Shown in pieces: positions 55,610-64,000 of a DNA stretch of 64,000 nt; position 1 is the stretch's first letter; every line of letters starts with the position of its first letter. Source of the stretch: Pseudomonas gozinkensis (lineage in GTDB: Bacteria > Pseudomonadota > Gammaproteobacteria > Pseudomonadales > Pseudomonadaceae); the NCBI RefSeq assembly GCF_014863585.1, contig NZ_CP062253.1, positions 832,501-896,500 on the forward strand. Direction: 5' to 3'. Made by a program: the position numbers and the translations under genes. The notes under the pieces were generated by a model. That model was not told the origin of the DNA, searched no databases, and saw only the letters and a list, made by a program, of their open reading frames with translations.

Positions 55610-56983
55610 ATGTTTCACACTTCAAGACTGACCAAGATCTCGCTGGCACTCGTCCTCGGCCTTGTCACCGGCAGTGCACTGGCCGCCATCACACCCCAGC
55701 AAGCCGAACAACTGAAAACCTCGCTCACCCCCATGGGCGCCGAGCGTGCCGGCAACGCGGCCGGCACCATTCCGGCCTGGACCGGCGGCATCACCCAGGC
55801 GCCGGCCGGCTACAAACCTGGCCAGCATCACCCCGATCCGTACGCGGCGGACAAACCACTGTTCACCATCACCAAGGCCAACCTCGACCAATACAAGGCG
55901 CATCTCACGCCGGGTCAGATCGCCCTGTTCAACAGCTACCCCGACACCTTCCAGATGCCGGTCTACCCCTCGCGCCGATCCGGCTCGGCGCCGCAATGGC
56001 TGTATGACAACACCCTGAAAAATGCGACCTCGGCCAAACTGCTGGAGGGCGGCAGCGGGTTCGCCGATGCCTATGGCGGCGTGCCGTTTCCGGTGCCCAA
56101 GGATGGCGTCGAAGTGCTGTGGAATCACATCACTCGCTATCGCGGCATCTACGTGGTCCGCCGAGCCTCCGAAGCACCCGTGCAACGCAACGGCAGCTTC
56201 GCGCTGGTGACCTCGCAGCAGGAAGGCTTCTTCAACTACTACCGCCCGGGCGGCCAGTTCGCCGACCTGAAAAACATCCTTTTCTACTATCTCGCCTTCG
56301 TGAAAAGCCCGGCACGCCTCGCCGGTGGTGCAGCACTGGTGCACGAGACACTGGACCAGCTCAAGGACGCCCGCCAGGCCTGGATCTACGACGCCGGCCA
56401 ACGCCGCGTCCGCCGCGCGCCGAACCTCGCCTACGACACGCCGATTGCCTCCTCCGATGGCCTGCGCACCGCAGACGACACCGACCTGTTCAACGGCTCG
56501 CCGGACCGCTTCGACTGGAAGCTCAAGGGCAAGCAGGAAATCTACATCCCCTACAACAACTACAAAGTCGGCAGCCCCGACGTGAAATACGCCCAACTGC
56601 TCACCCCCGGCCACCTCAACCCGCAATACACCCGCTACGAGCTGCACCGCGTCTGGGTGGTCGAGGGCACACTCAAGCCAGGCTCACGGCATATCTATTC
56701 CAAACGCGTGCTGTTCCTCGACGAAGACAGTTGGGGCGCCGCACTGGTGGATCAATACGACGGGCGAGGGGAGCTGTGGCGCGTGTCGATGGCCTACCTG
56801 AAAAACTTCTACGACCTGCCCACCACCTGGAGCGCACTCGACGTCTTCCACGACTTGCAGGCGCGTCGGTACTACGTGCAAAACCTGGATAACGAAGAGG
56901 CCTCCACCGTCGACTTCTCGCAACCGGTGCCGGAGGATTCGTATTTCATGCCGTCGGCGTTGCGGCAGCGTGGGACGCGCTGA
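55610..56983 (+). CDS. DUF1329 family periplasmic/outer-membrane-associated protein
   Basis: This 457-aa protein has a signal peptide (MFHTSRLTKISLALVLGLVT to SALA) followed by the DUF1329 region. It contains the typical AERAGNAAGTIPAWTGG stretch and the late DSWGAALVDQYDGRGELWRV segment. The fold is LolB/lipoprotein-like and is thought to bind hydrophobic ligands. It follows DUF1302 as in other genomes. The catalytic role, if any, is unknown. Confidence 0.9.
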   Translation: MFHTSRLTKISLALVLGLVTGSALAAITPQQAEQLKTSLTPMGAERAGNAAGTIPAWTGGITQAPAGYKPGQHHPDPYAADKPLFTITKANLDQYKAHLTPGQIALFNSYPDTFQMPVYPSRRSGSAPQWLYDNTLKNATSAKLLEGGSGFADAYGGVPFPVPKDGVEVLWNHITRYRGIYVVRRASEAPVQRNGSFALVTSQQEGFFNYYRPGGQFADLKNILFYYLAFVKSPARLAGGAALVHETLDQLKDARQAWIYDAGQRRVRRAPNLAYDTPIASSDGLRTADDTDLFNGSPDRFDWKLKGKQEIYIPYNNYKVGSPDVKYAQLLTPGHLNPQYTRYELHRVWVVEGTLKPGSRHIYSKRVLFLDEDSWGAALVDQYDGRGELWRVSMAYLKNFYDLPTTWSALDVFHDLQARRYYVQNLDNEEASTVDFSQPVPEDSYFMPSALRQRGTR

Positions 56984-57041
56984 ACAGGTAAATCGGCCGT
57001 TCGGCAGTTTTCAAGTTTGAGCAAGATCCAGTGTGTTAGTC

Positions 57042-57067
57042 TGCAATCAATGATTTCATTGATTGCA
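57042..57067 (+). promoter_or_regulatory. Palindromic operator of the FitAB-type module
   Basis: Perfect 12-bp arms TGCAATCAATGA and TCATTGATTGCA are separated by two bases. The dyad ends just before the ribosome binding site GCAGGAGG of the antitoxin gene, so an RHH antitoxin (with toxin) bound here would repress its own operon. Confidence 0.75.
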
Positions 57068-57076
57068 GGAGGCATC

Positions 57077-57322
57077 ATGGCCAGCATCACCATTCGAAAC
57101 CTTGATGAAAAGCTCAAGGAGCAGTTGCGAATTACCGCTGCTCACAACGGACACTCCATGGAGGAAGAGGCTCGTTTGATACTCGGCCGAGCTTTGGCAG
57201 CAGTTGATCGCGCCGGAGGTCTTGGAAGCCGGATACGCAATAGATTCAGTGCTGTAGGCGGAGTGGACCTTGATCTGCCTGAGCGTTCAGAGAAAGCTAC
57301 CGGGGTGGATTTTTCTGAATGA
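57077..57322 (+). CDS. FitA-like ribbon-helix-helix antitoxin
   Basis: This 81-aa protein has the FitA/VapB-type ribbon-helix-helix start MASITIRNLDEKLKEQLRIT, then HSMEEEARLILGRAL. It binds DNA as a dimer and neutralises the partner toxin through its C-terminal tail. The gene overlaps the toxin gene by four bases. It follows an optimal GGAGG and a perfect inverted repeat. Confidence 0.92.
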   Translation: MASITIRNLDEKLKEQLRITAAHNGHSMEEEARLILGRALAAVDRAGGLGSRIRNRFSAVGGVDLDLPERSEKATGVDFSE

Positions 57323-57750
57323 TAGTGCTCGATACCAACGTTCTTTCAGAGTTTATGCGCGTAGAACCTGAGACTCGGGTGCTTGCCTGGGTTGATGCAC
57401 AACCTGCGATGGATTTGGCTGTCAGCGCGATAACAGTGGCGGAAATACTCCACGGAATCGCACGGCTTCCCTCAGGCAAGCGCAAAAAAAACCTTGAAGC
57501 CCTTGCCATGGCAATGTTTGAAGAGGACTTCGCCGGACGCATTTTGCCATTCGATGCTCATGCCGCCGTTGAGTACGCGACACTAGTTGCAGACTGTGAA
57601 TCAAAGGGGCGAACCGCGTCGATGGGAGATGCTCAGATTGCAGCCATCTGTCGAACTCACGGAGTACCGATTGCTACTCGCAATGTGAAGGATTTTGAGT
57701 TCAGCGGGGTTGAGGTGATTAATCCCTGGGTGACCGTAGCGACGCCTTAG
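57319..57750 (+). CDS. FitB/VapC-type PIN-domain toxin
   Basis: This 143-aa PIN-domain protein has the conserved acidic set Asp5 (IVLDTNVLS), Glu42 (ITVAEILHG), Asp104 (SMGDAQIAA) and Asp125 (TRNVKDF). These bind Mg/Mn for RNA cleavage, so the toxin looks intact. The TRN-DF end is typical of FitB. Together with the antitoxin it forms a type II module that is probably chromosomal and stable. Confidence 0.93.
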   Translation: MIVLDTNVLSEFMRVEPETRVLAWVDAQPAMDLAVSAITVAEILHGIARLPSGKRKKNLEALAMAMFEEDFAGRILPFDAHAAVEYATLVADCESKGRTASMGDAQIAAICRTHGVPIATRNVKDFEFSGVEVINPWVTVATP

Positions 57751-57769
57751 CCGTTTGTAGCGCTCTCGC

Positions 57770-57822
57770 AAAAAAGCCCGCGCTCGAAGTGATAATGAGT
57801 CATTTCGGGCGCGGGCTTTTTC
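57770..57822. terminator. Bidirectional terminator between the toxin gene and the chemoreceptor gene
   Basis: AAAAAAGCCCGCGCTCGAA pairs imperfectly with TTTCGGGCGCGGGCTTTTT, with A and T tracts at both ends. It separates convergent genes. Confidence 0.9.
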
Positions 57823-57850
57823 GTTGTAGATCGCTATTCGACGCTAAAAA

Positions 57851-59770
57851 TCAAACGCGGAAGTGGCTCACCATCTGCTGCAACTGCCCACCCAACCGCG
57901 CCAGTTCAACGCTGGACTTGGCCGTCTCATCACTCGCCGCAGCGGTCTGTTCCGACACGTCGCGGACGTTGATGATGCTGCGGCTAATTTCTTCGGCCAC
58001 GGCGCTTTGCTGTTCGGCGGCTGCGGCGATCTGCTGGTTCATCGACTGGATGTTCGACACCGTACGGGTGATGTTTTCCAGGGACGAGCCGGCCTTGCGG
58101 GTCAGGGCCACGCTGCTGTCGGTCAGGGCGCGGCTGTTGTTCATCACGGCGGAAACCTGTTGCGTGCCGTTCTGCAGACCGGCCACCAGGCCTTCGATTT
58201 CCTCGGTGGATTTCTGCGTGCGCTGGGCCAGGCCACGGACTTCGTCGGCGACCACGGCAAAACCGCGACCGGCTTCACCGGCACGGGCGGCTTCGATGGC
58301 GGCGTTGAGGGCCAGCAGGTTGGTCTGTTCAGCGACGGCCTTGATCACGTCCATGACGCTGCCGATCTTGTCGCTTTCCTGTTGCAGCACGCTCATGGCT
58401 TCGGTGGAACGCACCACTTCGCTGGCCAGACGCTCGATCTGGGCGATGGCTTCGTTCACCACTTTGTCGCCTTCGCGGGCTTCGCCGTCAGCGGCGGCTG
58501 CGGCTTGCGAGGCTTCTTCGGCGTTGCGCGCGACTTCCTGCACGGTGGCGGTCATCTCGTGCATCGCGGTGGCGACCTGATCGGTCTCGACCTTCTGGCT
58601 GTTCACGCCGGCGCTGGTCTGTTCGGTCACGGCCGACAGTTCTTCGGCGGCGCTGGCGATCTGGGTCACGCCGTCGCGGATGCCGCTGATCAGGTCACGC
58701 AGGGTCACGCCCATGCGCGCGATGCCTTGTTGCAGCACGCCGAGTTCGTCGCGGCGGGTGACAATCACGTTGTGGCTCAGGTCGCCGCTGGCGATGCGGT
58801 CGACCACAGCCATGGTTTCCTGCAGCGGACGGGTGATCTGACGGGTGATGATGAACGCGGCGATGACACCCACCAGCAAGGCCAGCAGGGTGCTGATCAA
58901 TTGCAGAGTACGGGCCTGGGCGCTTTCCACGTCACGACGATCCAGCTGGATCTGATACAGCTGCTCGCTCAGGGTCACGATGGTCGCGCCCTGATCGGTC
59001 ATTTCCTTGCGCGCCTGCACCGCGTCGGTATTGGCGTTCTTGAAGGCCTGCAAGGCGCTGCGGTAGTTGGTCAGTGCAGTTTCCAGCTGACGCAGGGCAT
59101 CCTGTTGGGTGCTGGCGAAATGCACGTTCAACTGCTTGAGGCTGGCGATGGCCACGTCCAGTTGGCCGACGGCTTTCTGCTCGGTCTCGGCGTTGGCAGT
59201 GGCGGTGTAGCCGCGCACTTCGTAACGCGCCAGGATGAACGCTTCCTTGGCGGCGGTGATGGCCTGGAACTGCTCGAAACGCTGTTCGCTCATGTCCATC
59301 TGCTGGACGCGGGTGCTGATCGACTGGATCAGGTTGTACGCGGTCTCGGCATTGGCGGCCATGGTGTCGCGCGCCGTGTTGCCGGTGCGGTAGGCGTTAC
59401 GCATCTTGTTCAGGGACGTCTGGTACTCGGCGATGGTCGCCGCCTGCTCCTTGAGCAGTTTGACGTTTTCCGGGCTCTTGAAGCTGCTGATCAGCTTCTG
59501 CTGTTGTGCGGCGAACCCGTCGAGGGTGGTCTGCACGTTCTGCGCGGCGGTTTCGTCGCCGTTGGTCAGCATGTATTGCAGGCGCACCACGCGCAGTTTG
59601 GTCAGGCCGGCGTTGAGCTGGGTGATGTCGCTCATCCAGTTGCTGCGGTCAATCAGGCCGCCAAGGCTGGTCCAGCCGGTGAGCGCCAGGATGCAGGTCA
59701 GGGCCAGGACGAGGCCGAAACCGAGCCCCAGTTTCAGGTTAACGCTGATGTTGCCGAACCAGCTATTCAT
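57851..59770 (-). CDS. Methyl-accepting chemotaxis protein
   Basis: This 639-aa chemoreceptor has one membrane segment near residues 10-30, a long helical ligand-binding domain (about 35-290, helical-bimodular size), a second membrane segment (about 305-330), a HAMP region and the cytoplasmic signalling domain. The hairpin tip shows [20 protein letters not shown]. Start is the ATG giving [20 protein letters not shown]; the frame's upstream extension is not receptor-like. No CheB/CheR pentapeptide is visible at the end (MVSHFRV). Ligand unknown. Confidence 0.93.
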   Translation of the reverse strand: MNSWFGNISVNLKLGLGFGLVLALTCILALTGWTSLGGLIDRSNWMSDITQLNAGLTKLRVVRLQYMLTNGDETAAQNVQTTLDGFAAQQQKLISSFKSPENVKLLKEQAATIAEYQTSLNKMRNAYRTGNTARDTMAANAETAYNLIQSISTRVQQMDMSEQRFEQFQAITAAKEAFILARYEVRGYTATANAETEQKAVGQLDVAIASLKQLNVHFASTQQDALRQLETALTNYRSALQAFKNANTDAVQARKEMTDQGATIVTLSEQLYQIQLDRRDVESAQARTLQLISTLLALLVGVIAAFIITRQITRPLQETMAVVDRIASGDLSHNVIVTRRDELGVLQQGIARMGVTLRDLISGIRDGVTQIASAAEELSAVTEQTSAGVNSQKVETDQVATAMHEMTATVQEVARNAEEASQAAAAADGEAREGDKVVNEAIAQIERLASEVVRSTEAMSVLQQESDKIGSVMDVIKAVAEQTNLLALNAAIEAARAGEAGRGFAVVADEVRGLAQRTQKSTEEIEGLVAGLQNGTQQVSAVMNNSRALTDSSVALTRKAGSSLENITRTVSNIQSMNQQIAAAAEQQSAVAEEISRSIINVRDVSEQTAAASDETAKSSVELARLGGQLQQMVSHFRV

Positions 59771-59924
59771 CACAAATCCTCCAGAAAACGTTGTGCGTCT
59801 TGATCGTCGGTCAGGCTGGAAGATTGTTGTTTTTTTGAGCCAGCAAGGGTGTAAGCAGGACTGTATCGGCCGCAAATCCGAGAGCTGAAAGGATTTTGTC
59901 CTACGGAATTTGTAACAATGGATC

Positions 59925-59940
59925 CGAAGATTTTTTTCAC
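59925..59940 (+). promoter_or_regulatory. Possible ColR-type box upstream of the envelope-lipid genes
   Basis: CGAAGATTTTTTTCAC resembles the T-rich ColR-binding motif of P. putida, which ends in TTTTTCAC, with one mismatch in the 5' part as I recall the consensus. It lies 74 bp before the phosphatase start. Whether ColR acts here is not shown by the sequence. Confidence 0.35.
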
Positions 59941-60013
59941 ATGGGTTTCACTGCCTGCCCACAGCCTCCTCTCTACTCTCGCCGCATCGAATGACAAGTG
60001 ATGGCGGCTTTTT

Positions 60014-60685
60014 GTGGAATTGAGACTGAGTCTGTTCGGCGTCAAGCGCTCGATTGATCTGAGTGGTCTGGCCCGTTTTCGAAACACCTGGGTGGTATTG
60101 GCAGCGTCGGTGCTGGTGATTCCGCTGACCCTGTGGCTACTCGCCCCGGCGGCGGTGCCTGACCTTGCCCACGGTAATGTGGCCGGAGCGCAGGCGCTGA
60201 AGGACGGCTGGGACAAGGGCGAGATGATCGTGCTGGTACGCCATGTCGAGCGCTGCGATCACTCGAAAGCCCCGTGCCTGAGTGGCAATGATGGCATCAC
60301 CGACCGTTCGCGCAGTGTCGCGGTGAGCGTCGGCGCGCAGTTCGAGCAGTTGGGTCTGGACAAGGCCGACGTCTACAACAGCCCGATGATGCGCACCGTG
60401 CAGACCGCCGGCTACATGTTCAACAAGGCCGCGACCGGCGAAGACTGGCTGATCAGTTGCAAGGGCCGGATGCTGGAGGACGCGCTCGCGCACAAAGTCC
60501 CGGGACGCAACCTGATTCTGGTGACCCACAGCGAATGCATGGCCCAGCTGGAAAAAGACCTGAAGGTGCCGGCCTCGACCCTCGGTTACGGCGCATCGCT
60601 GTTTGTTTCCGCCGCCAGCCCGGCGGCCCCACAGATGCTCGGCTTCATTGAAGCCTCCGACTGGCGCACGGTGACCACCCAATGA
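60014..60685 (+). CDS. Membrane-anchored histidine phosphatase family protein (Ais-like)
   Basis: The 223-aa product has an N-terminal membrane anchor (about residues 26-47) and a histidine-phosphatase domain with the active-site VLVRHVERCD (His77), the SPMMRTVQTAG segment and the second catalytic His in LVTHSECM. Ais in E. coli removes a phosphate from LPS heptose. The start is GTG at 60014 with a poor ribosome binding site; no Met occurs before residue 71, so a GTG or TTG start is required. It overlaps the PAP2 gene (ATGA). Confidence 0.75.
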   Translation: MELRLSLFGVKRSIDLSGLARFRNTWVVLAASVLVIPLTLWLLAPAAVPDLAHGNVAGAQALKDGWDKGEMIVLVRHVERCDHSKAPCLSGNDGITDRSRSVAVSVGAQFEQLGLDKADVYNSPMMRTVQTAGYMFNKAATGEDWLISCKGRMLEDALAHKVPGRNLILVTHSECMAQLEKDLKVPASTLGYGASLFVSAASPAAPQMLGFIEASDWRTVTTQ

Positions 60686-61503
60686 AATCCCGCTTTTATG
60701 CTTACAACTTCGGCATCCCGCTGCTGTGTGCCGCGCTGGTGTTCCTGATGTTCGACATGACCCGTATCGACATCGCTTTCAGCAACCTTCTGTTCGATCC
60801 GCTGAGCCAGACGTTCCCGCTCGACAAGATCCACTTCTTCGAAAAGCTGACCCACAAGTGGGCGCGGATCATTCCGAACTGGACGGCGGAAATCGCCTTG
60901 ATCGGCGCCATGCTTTCGTTTGTCTGGCCGCTGGTGAAGCCGCAAAAGCATCCGCGTCTGGGCGGTTTTCTCGAGCGCAGCAAAGTCGCGCCGGTGCTGC
61001 GTTTTGCCGCCGATCACCGTAGGGATTTTCTGTTTGTGGTGGTGGCTTTCGCGGTCTGCACCGGGGTAATTCATTTCCTCAAGGCGCACACCAGCGTTTA
61101 CTGCCCGATCGAGACCACGCTGTACGGCGGAAAGATGCCGCACATCGAGTGGTACAACAATTTCCAGCTGTTCCACGAAGCGGGTGAAGGGCGTTGCTGG
61201 CCGGGCGGCCATGCTTCCGGTGGATTCACCATGCTGGCGCTGTACTTCGTGGCGCGTCGTTATAAGTGGCGCTTTTCCAGCGCGTTGCTGTGGGGCTCGC
61301 TGCTGCTCGGTTTTGTCTACGGCACCACGCGAGTCCTACAGGGCTGGCATTACATGTCCCACACGTTCTGGGCCGGGATCTTCGTGTGGCTGGCGTGTTT
61401 GCTGACGGCGCTGGCGTTCTACGGACGGGCTCGTCTGGAATTGCCGGTGTTGAGCAAGCGTGAGCGGAAGGTGTTCGCTGCACAGCCTGAGGTTTCTCTC
61501 TGA
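60682..61503 (+). CDS. PAP2-family membrane phosphatase
   Basis: This 273-aa inner-membrane protein with about six helices carries the PAP2 motif CWPGGHASGGF and the third motif TRVLQGWHYMSHTFWAG. It is of the type that dephosphorylates undecaprenyl pyrophosphate, phosphatidylglycerol phosphate or lipid A. The first PAP2 motif is weak. With the preceding phosphatase it may modify lipid A or core phosphates of LPS. Confidence 0.87.
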   Translation: MKSRFYAYNFGIPLLCAALVFLMFDMTRIDIAFSNLLFDPLSQTFPLDKIHFFEKLTHKWARIIPNWTAEIALIGAMLSFVWPLVKPQKHPRLGGFLERSKVAPVLRFAADHRRDFLFVVVAFAVCTGVIHFLKAHTSVYCPIETTLYGGKMPHIEWYNNFQLFHEAGEGRCWPGGHASGGFTMLALYFVARRYKWRFSSALLWGSLLLGFVYGTTRVLQGWHYMSHTFWAGIFVWLACLLTALAFYGRARLELPVLSKRERKVFAAQPEVSL

Positions 61504-61521
61504 GTCCTCGCCGCTGAAATG

Positions 61522-61549
61522 AAAAACCCGCCATCACCGGCGGGTTTTT
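61522..61549. terminator. Bidirectional intrinsic terminator
   Basis: AAAAACCCGCC and GGCGGGTTTTT pair around an ATCACC-type loop, with A and T tracts at both sides. It separates the PAP2 gene from the convergent GT39 gene. Confidence 0.94.
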
Positions 61550-61568
61550 CGTTTGTGCTGTCGTGGCA

Positions 61569-63002
61569 TCAATAGCCGACGAAGTAATACGCCTGGCGCC
61601 CGACCATCATGGTCTTGTGGACTTTCAGCGGGGCGGCGGGTTCGCTGTCTCCCGACATCACGGCGATGTTCGATGGCGATGCGTTGAGAAAATCCCGTAG
61701 CTGCGCATCGGTATCCAGGCCCTTGAGGACACTCCGCGTGTAGAACACGCTGGCGCCGCCGACCCGTTCGTTGGCTTGAAACAGCGCGACCTGATTTCCG
61801 CTCGCTTGCAGCGACTGGATGTGTTCGGTCAGCGGCAGGAACGACAGGTGTTTATCGGCTTTTGGCAGTGCCCATTGCGCGGCGCCAAGGTAGCTGGCGA
61901 TGACCACTGTCAGTACCCCAGCCGCCAGTATCTGACGATGACGGGCGATTCGTCCGACAAACCCGCTGTTACGTTCCTTCAACCTCTCGAACAGTACGGC
62001 TGCATATTCCGCCGCGATCACTGCCGCTGCCGGCGTCATCGACATCAAGTACACCGTCCGCTTGCTCGACGCCAGGGTCAGCAGGATGAACTGCGCGATG
62101 ATCCACAGGCTGAAAAACAGCAGGTAACGGTTGGCCTTCAATTGTTTACGGAAGTGCCACAGCCCCAGATAGACCAGAATGTTCCAGGGCAGGAACGCCT
62201 GCGGCAGTTTGGCGAGGTAGTAGTAAAACGGCTCGTAGTGCCCGGCTTCGACGAACGATCCGCTGAAACGTCCTACGCTGTTGGTCAGCAACACTTCGCT
62301 GACCGCCTGGACGCCGCCGCGCTGATAGAGCACGGCAAGCCAGATCATCAGCGGGATCAGGCCGACGAGGGTCAGCAAACCCGAACGCAACCAGTCCGTC
62401 AGTTTGAAGCGCTTGTCCATCAGGTTGTCGGCCAGTAGAAAAGCGAAAATCACCACACCCGGCATCGCCAGCCCGAGCACGCCTTTGCTCAGTGTGGCGA
62501 TGGCGATCCCGACGGCAAACAGCAACGAATTGCCGAAGGTTGATTCTCGTTGCGCCTGGAAGAACGCCAGCAGTGCGGTGGTCACGCCAAGTGCGAGCAA
62601 CGCATCTTCACCGACCCCGCGCACGTTGCTCCAGTAACTGGCCATGGTCGCCAGCAGAATCCCCGCCGTCCAGGCGATGGCCTTCGGACGTTCGAAGCGG
62701 CGCAACATTGCGTACAGCAGCATCACACTGAGCAACCCGGCCACCGCCGACGCCAGTCGCACCGCCCAGGGCGAGACGCCAAAAACGCGCATGGCACCGG
62801 CGTCGAGCCACAGGCTCAGTGGCGGTTTTTCCAGAAAGGGCTCGCCGAACAGACGCGGCGTCACCCAGTCGTTGTCCAGATGCATTTCCATCGCAATGCC
62901 CGCCACCCGGGCCTCGGTGGAGCCTTGCAGTTGATGGTTGCCGAGGGCGAAAAAGAACAGCAGGGCGGCAAGCAGAAGCAGGGAAGAGGCGGCACGCGGC
63001 AT
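61569..63002 (-). CDS. GT39/PMT-family membrane glycosyltransferase (ArnT-like)
   Basis: This 477-aa integral membrane protein has about 10-12 helices and the first-loop motif NHQLQGSTEARVAGIAMEMH, then WVTPRLFGEPFLEKPPLSLW, typical of ArnT/PMT glycosyltransferases that use polyprenyl-phosphate sugars. ArnT adds aminoarabinose to lipid A, but the arn biosynthetic genes are not here, so another sugar is likely. The start ATG at 63002 lacks a strong ribosome binding site; an upstream in-frame TTG is less likely. Confidence 0.88.
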   Translation of the reverse strand: MPRAASSLLLLAALLFFFALGNHQLQGSTEARVAGIAMEMHLDNDWVTPRLFGEPFLEKPPLSLWLDAGAMRVFGVSPWAVRLASAVAGLLSVMLLYAMLRRFERPKAIAWTAGILLATMASYWSNVRGVGEDALLALGVTTALLAFFQAQRESTFGNSLLFAVGIAIATLSKGVLGLAMPGVVIFAFLLADNLMDKRFKLTDWLRSGLLTLVGLIPLMIWLAVLYQRGGVQAVSEVLLTNSVGRFSGSFVEAGHYEPFYYYLAKLPQAFLPWNILVYLGLWHFRKQLKANRYLLFFSLWIIAQFILLTLASSKRTVYLMSMTPAAAVIAAEYAAVLFERLKERNSGFVGRIARHRQILAAGVLTVVIASYLGAAQWALPKADKHLSFLPLTEHIQSLQASGNQVALFQANERVGGASVFYTRSVLKGLDTDAQLRDFLNASPSNIAVMSGDSEPAAPLKVHKTMMVGRQAYYFVGY

Positions 63003-63070
63003 GGGTTCAGGCAACCGGAAGTGAGCGGAAACCCGAGCTTACGCGGCCAATCCTTAATAATTTGTGAACG

Positions 63071-63658
63071 TCAGGACAGCGGTCGCGACCAGCGTTGCTC
63101 CGGCGTTTCGAAACGCGGATTGACCCGTGCCGTCAGCACATGATCCTGCCAGCGCCCGGCAATGTTCAGGTACGCCTTCGCATAGCCTTCACGCTCGAAC
63201 CCGAGGCGCTCCAGCAACCGGGCGCTGCGTTCATTGCCGGGAATGTAGTTGGCCATGATCCGGTGCAGGTTCTGGGTGTCGAACATGTAGGCGATGGCCG
63301 CCTCCAGCGCTTCCTGCATCAAGCCCTTGCCCTGATGCGCCTCGTCGATGTGATAACCCAGATAACACGCCTGAAACGCACCGCGGATGATCCCGCTGAA
63401 ATTGCAGGCGCCGATCATTTGCTCACCATCCGGGGTCAGCAGCGCCATATGCACCGCCAGCCCGGCTTCGAAGGCGCTGGCCTGTATTTCAAGGCGTCGG
63501 CGGATCTGTTCGGTGGAAAAGTAATCGGTGGTACGAATCGGCGACCACGGTGCGAGGTGGCGTTGATTGCGCTGGTAGAACGCGCTTTCCAGCGGAGCTT
63601 GATCCGGGTCGAGTACCGCGAGCGTCAGGCGTTGACAGGGCAGGGTAAGCAGCGGCAT
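63071..63658 (-). CDS. GNAT acetyltransferase of the RimJ/RimL type
   Basis: This 195-aa protein has the GNAT fold with the acetyl-CoA loop HQGKGLMQEALEAAIAYM and the RimJ-like ending NERSARLLERLGFEREGYAKA. Such enzymes acetylate ribosomal-protein N-termini, amino acids or antibiotics. It is 68 bp upstream of the GT39 gene on the same strand; cotranscription is possible but functional linkage is doubtful. Confidence 0.9.
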   Translation of the reverse strand: MPLLTLPCQRLTLAVLDPDQAPLESAFYQRNQRHLAPWSPIRTTDYFSTEQIRRRLEIQASAFEAGLAVHMALLTPDGEQMIGACNFSGIIRGAFQACYLGYHIDEAHQGKGLMQEALEAAIAYMFDTQNLHRIMANYIPGNERSARLLERLGFEREGYAKAYLNIAGRWQDHVLTARVNPRFETPEQRWSRPLS

Positions 63659-63738
63659 CGGGTGCTCCGGGTCTCGGGATTGATCACCAGAATTGCCCGG
63701 CAGGCAGGAAAAAACAAATCGCCGCCAGATTCCGGGCG

Positions 63739-63763
63739 AAAAAAAGCCCGCAGGAGCGCGGGC
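63739..63763 (-). terminator. Intrinsic terminator for the DUF6124 gene
   Basis: Read on the minus strand, GCCCGCG-CTCCT-GCGGGC is followed by a run of seven T's. It lies 112 bp beyond the stop of the DUF6124 gene. The surrounding 216-bp gap (63659-63874) holds no gene I can support. Confidence 0.8.
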
Positions 63764-63874
63764 GAACCGTAGTTTCTTGAATGAGCGAGGCCAATGTACA
63801 TGGCCATCACCGCCGCCGGGGTGAAGAAAAGTTCATGTCGATGAACGACTTGCGTCATCGACGAGCGGTCATTG

Positions 63875-64000
63875 TCAGTGCACGACAGGCGCCGTCGTAC
63901 GGGGCACCAGATTCACCGGATCAAGGTTCTCCACGGCACGATTGACCAGCATTTCGGTCATGATCGACAGCTGCCGGATCGCCAGCAACCGGCTGCGTTG
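63875..64000 (-). CDS. DUF6124-like protein, C-terminal part (5' end beyond window)
   Basis: The last 41 codons, QRSRLLAIRQLSIMTEMLVN then RAVENLDPVNLVPRTTAPVV, match the C-terminal helix of small Pseudomonas DUF6124 proteins, which end in a motif like LVNRALDNLDP. Function is unknown. The beginning lies outside the window, so length cannot be judged. Confidence 0.6.
   Translation of the reverse strand, partial: QRSRLLAIRQLSIMTEMLVNRAVENLDPVNLVPRTTAPVVH

Noticed and set aside
57863..59803. Long plus-strand frame (646 codons) across the chemoreceptor
   Set aside because: It is the antisense shadow of the methyl-accepting chemotaxis gene and is Gly/His/Leu repetitive without any family motif.

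Overview
The window is a piece of a Pseudomonas chromosome, most like the P. fluorescens group. This rests on the gene content and protein sequences (yfiRNB, mmsAB, a MexHI-OpmD-like pump, DUF1302/DUF1329 and DUF6124 proteins), the high GC, and three inverted pairs of a GGGAGCGAGCTTGCTCGC-type REP element. No search could be run, so family names come from motif recognition.

Layout. (1) 1-1.8 kb: the 3' part of a 23S rRNA, the 23S-5S spacer, 5S rRNA and an intrinsic terminator. (2) 2-11.2 kb: recC-recB-recD with ATGA overlaps (double-strand break repair). (3) 11.3-13.7 kb: yfiR-yfiN-yfiB, a periplasm-sensing cyclic-di-GMP module. (4) 13.7-17.6 kb: a LysR regulator divergent from mmsA-mmsB (valine and methylmalonate semialdehyde catabolism), then a cupin. 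(5) 17.8-36.3 kb: an accessory locus I do not recognise as any described system. (6) 36.3-41.3 kb: regulators, a TSUP permease, a quinol-monooxygenase-like protein, an MdaB-type quinone reductase and an SDR. (7) 41.9-46 kb: a GntP-type permease, an RpiR regulator, a D-aminoacylase and a glyoxalase-fold protein. (8) 46-57 kb: an AraC regulator divergent from an AGPS-like FAD oxidase, a GlpD-like dehydrogenase, an FGGY kinase, a zinc-phospholipase-C-like protein and a DUF1302/DUF1329 pair. (9) 57-64 kb: a FitAB-type toxin-antitoxin pair, a chemoreceptor, an envelope-lipid group (histidine phosphatase, PAP2, GT39), a GNAT and the end of a DUF6124 gene.

The most interesting region is 17.8-36.3 kb. 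It holds a double left-handed-beta-helix acyltransferase, a GT-B glycosyltransferase, an unusual 725-aa two-toroid protein carrying prenyltransferase/squalene-cyclase-type repeats, rmlB and rmlA without rmlC or rmlD, a luciferase-like monooxygenase, a beta-hydroxyacid-dehydrogenase-like enzyme, a flavin monooxygenase whose reductase lies about 8 kb away, a MexHI-OpmD-like efflux pump, an ArsR-type regulator, a second-type chorismate lyase and a LysR protein reduced to its DNA-binding domain. Four promoters there carry an 18-bp palindrome of the form GTACGnnTGTnnnnGTAC placed over the spacer or -10 element, and a degenerate fifth copy lies on the promoter of the ArsR gene. One copy sits where two divergent promoters overlap. 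This ties the scattered transcription units into one regulon. My reading is an undescribed pathway that makes and exports a glycosylated, oxidised, possibly 4-hydroxybenzoate-derived small molecule. The operator pattern is seen in the sequence; the product is inference.
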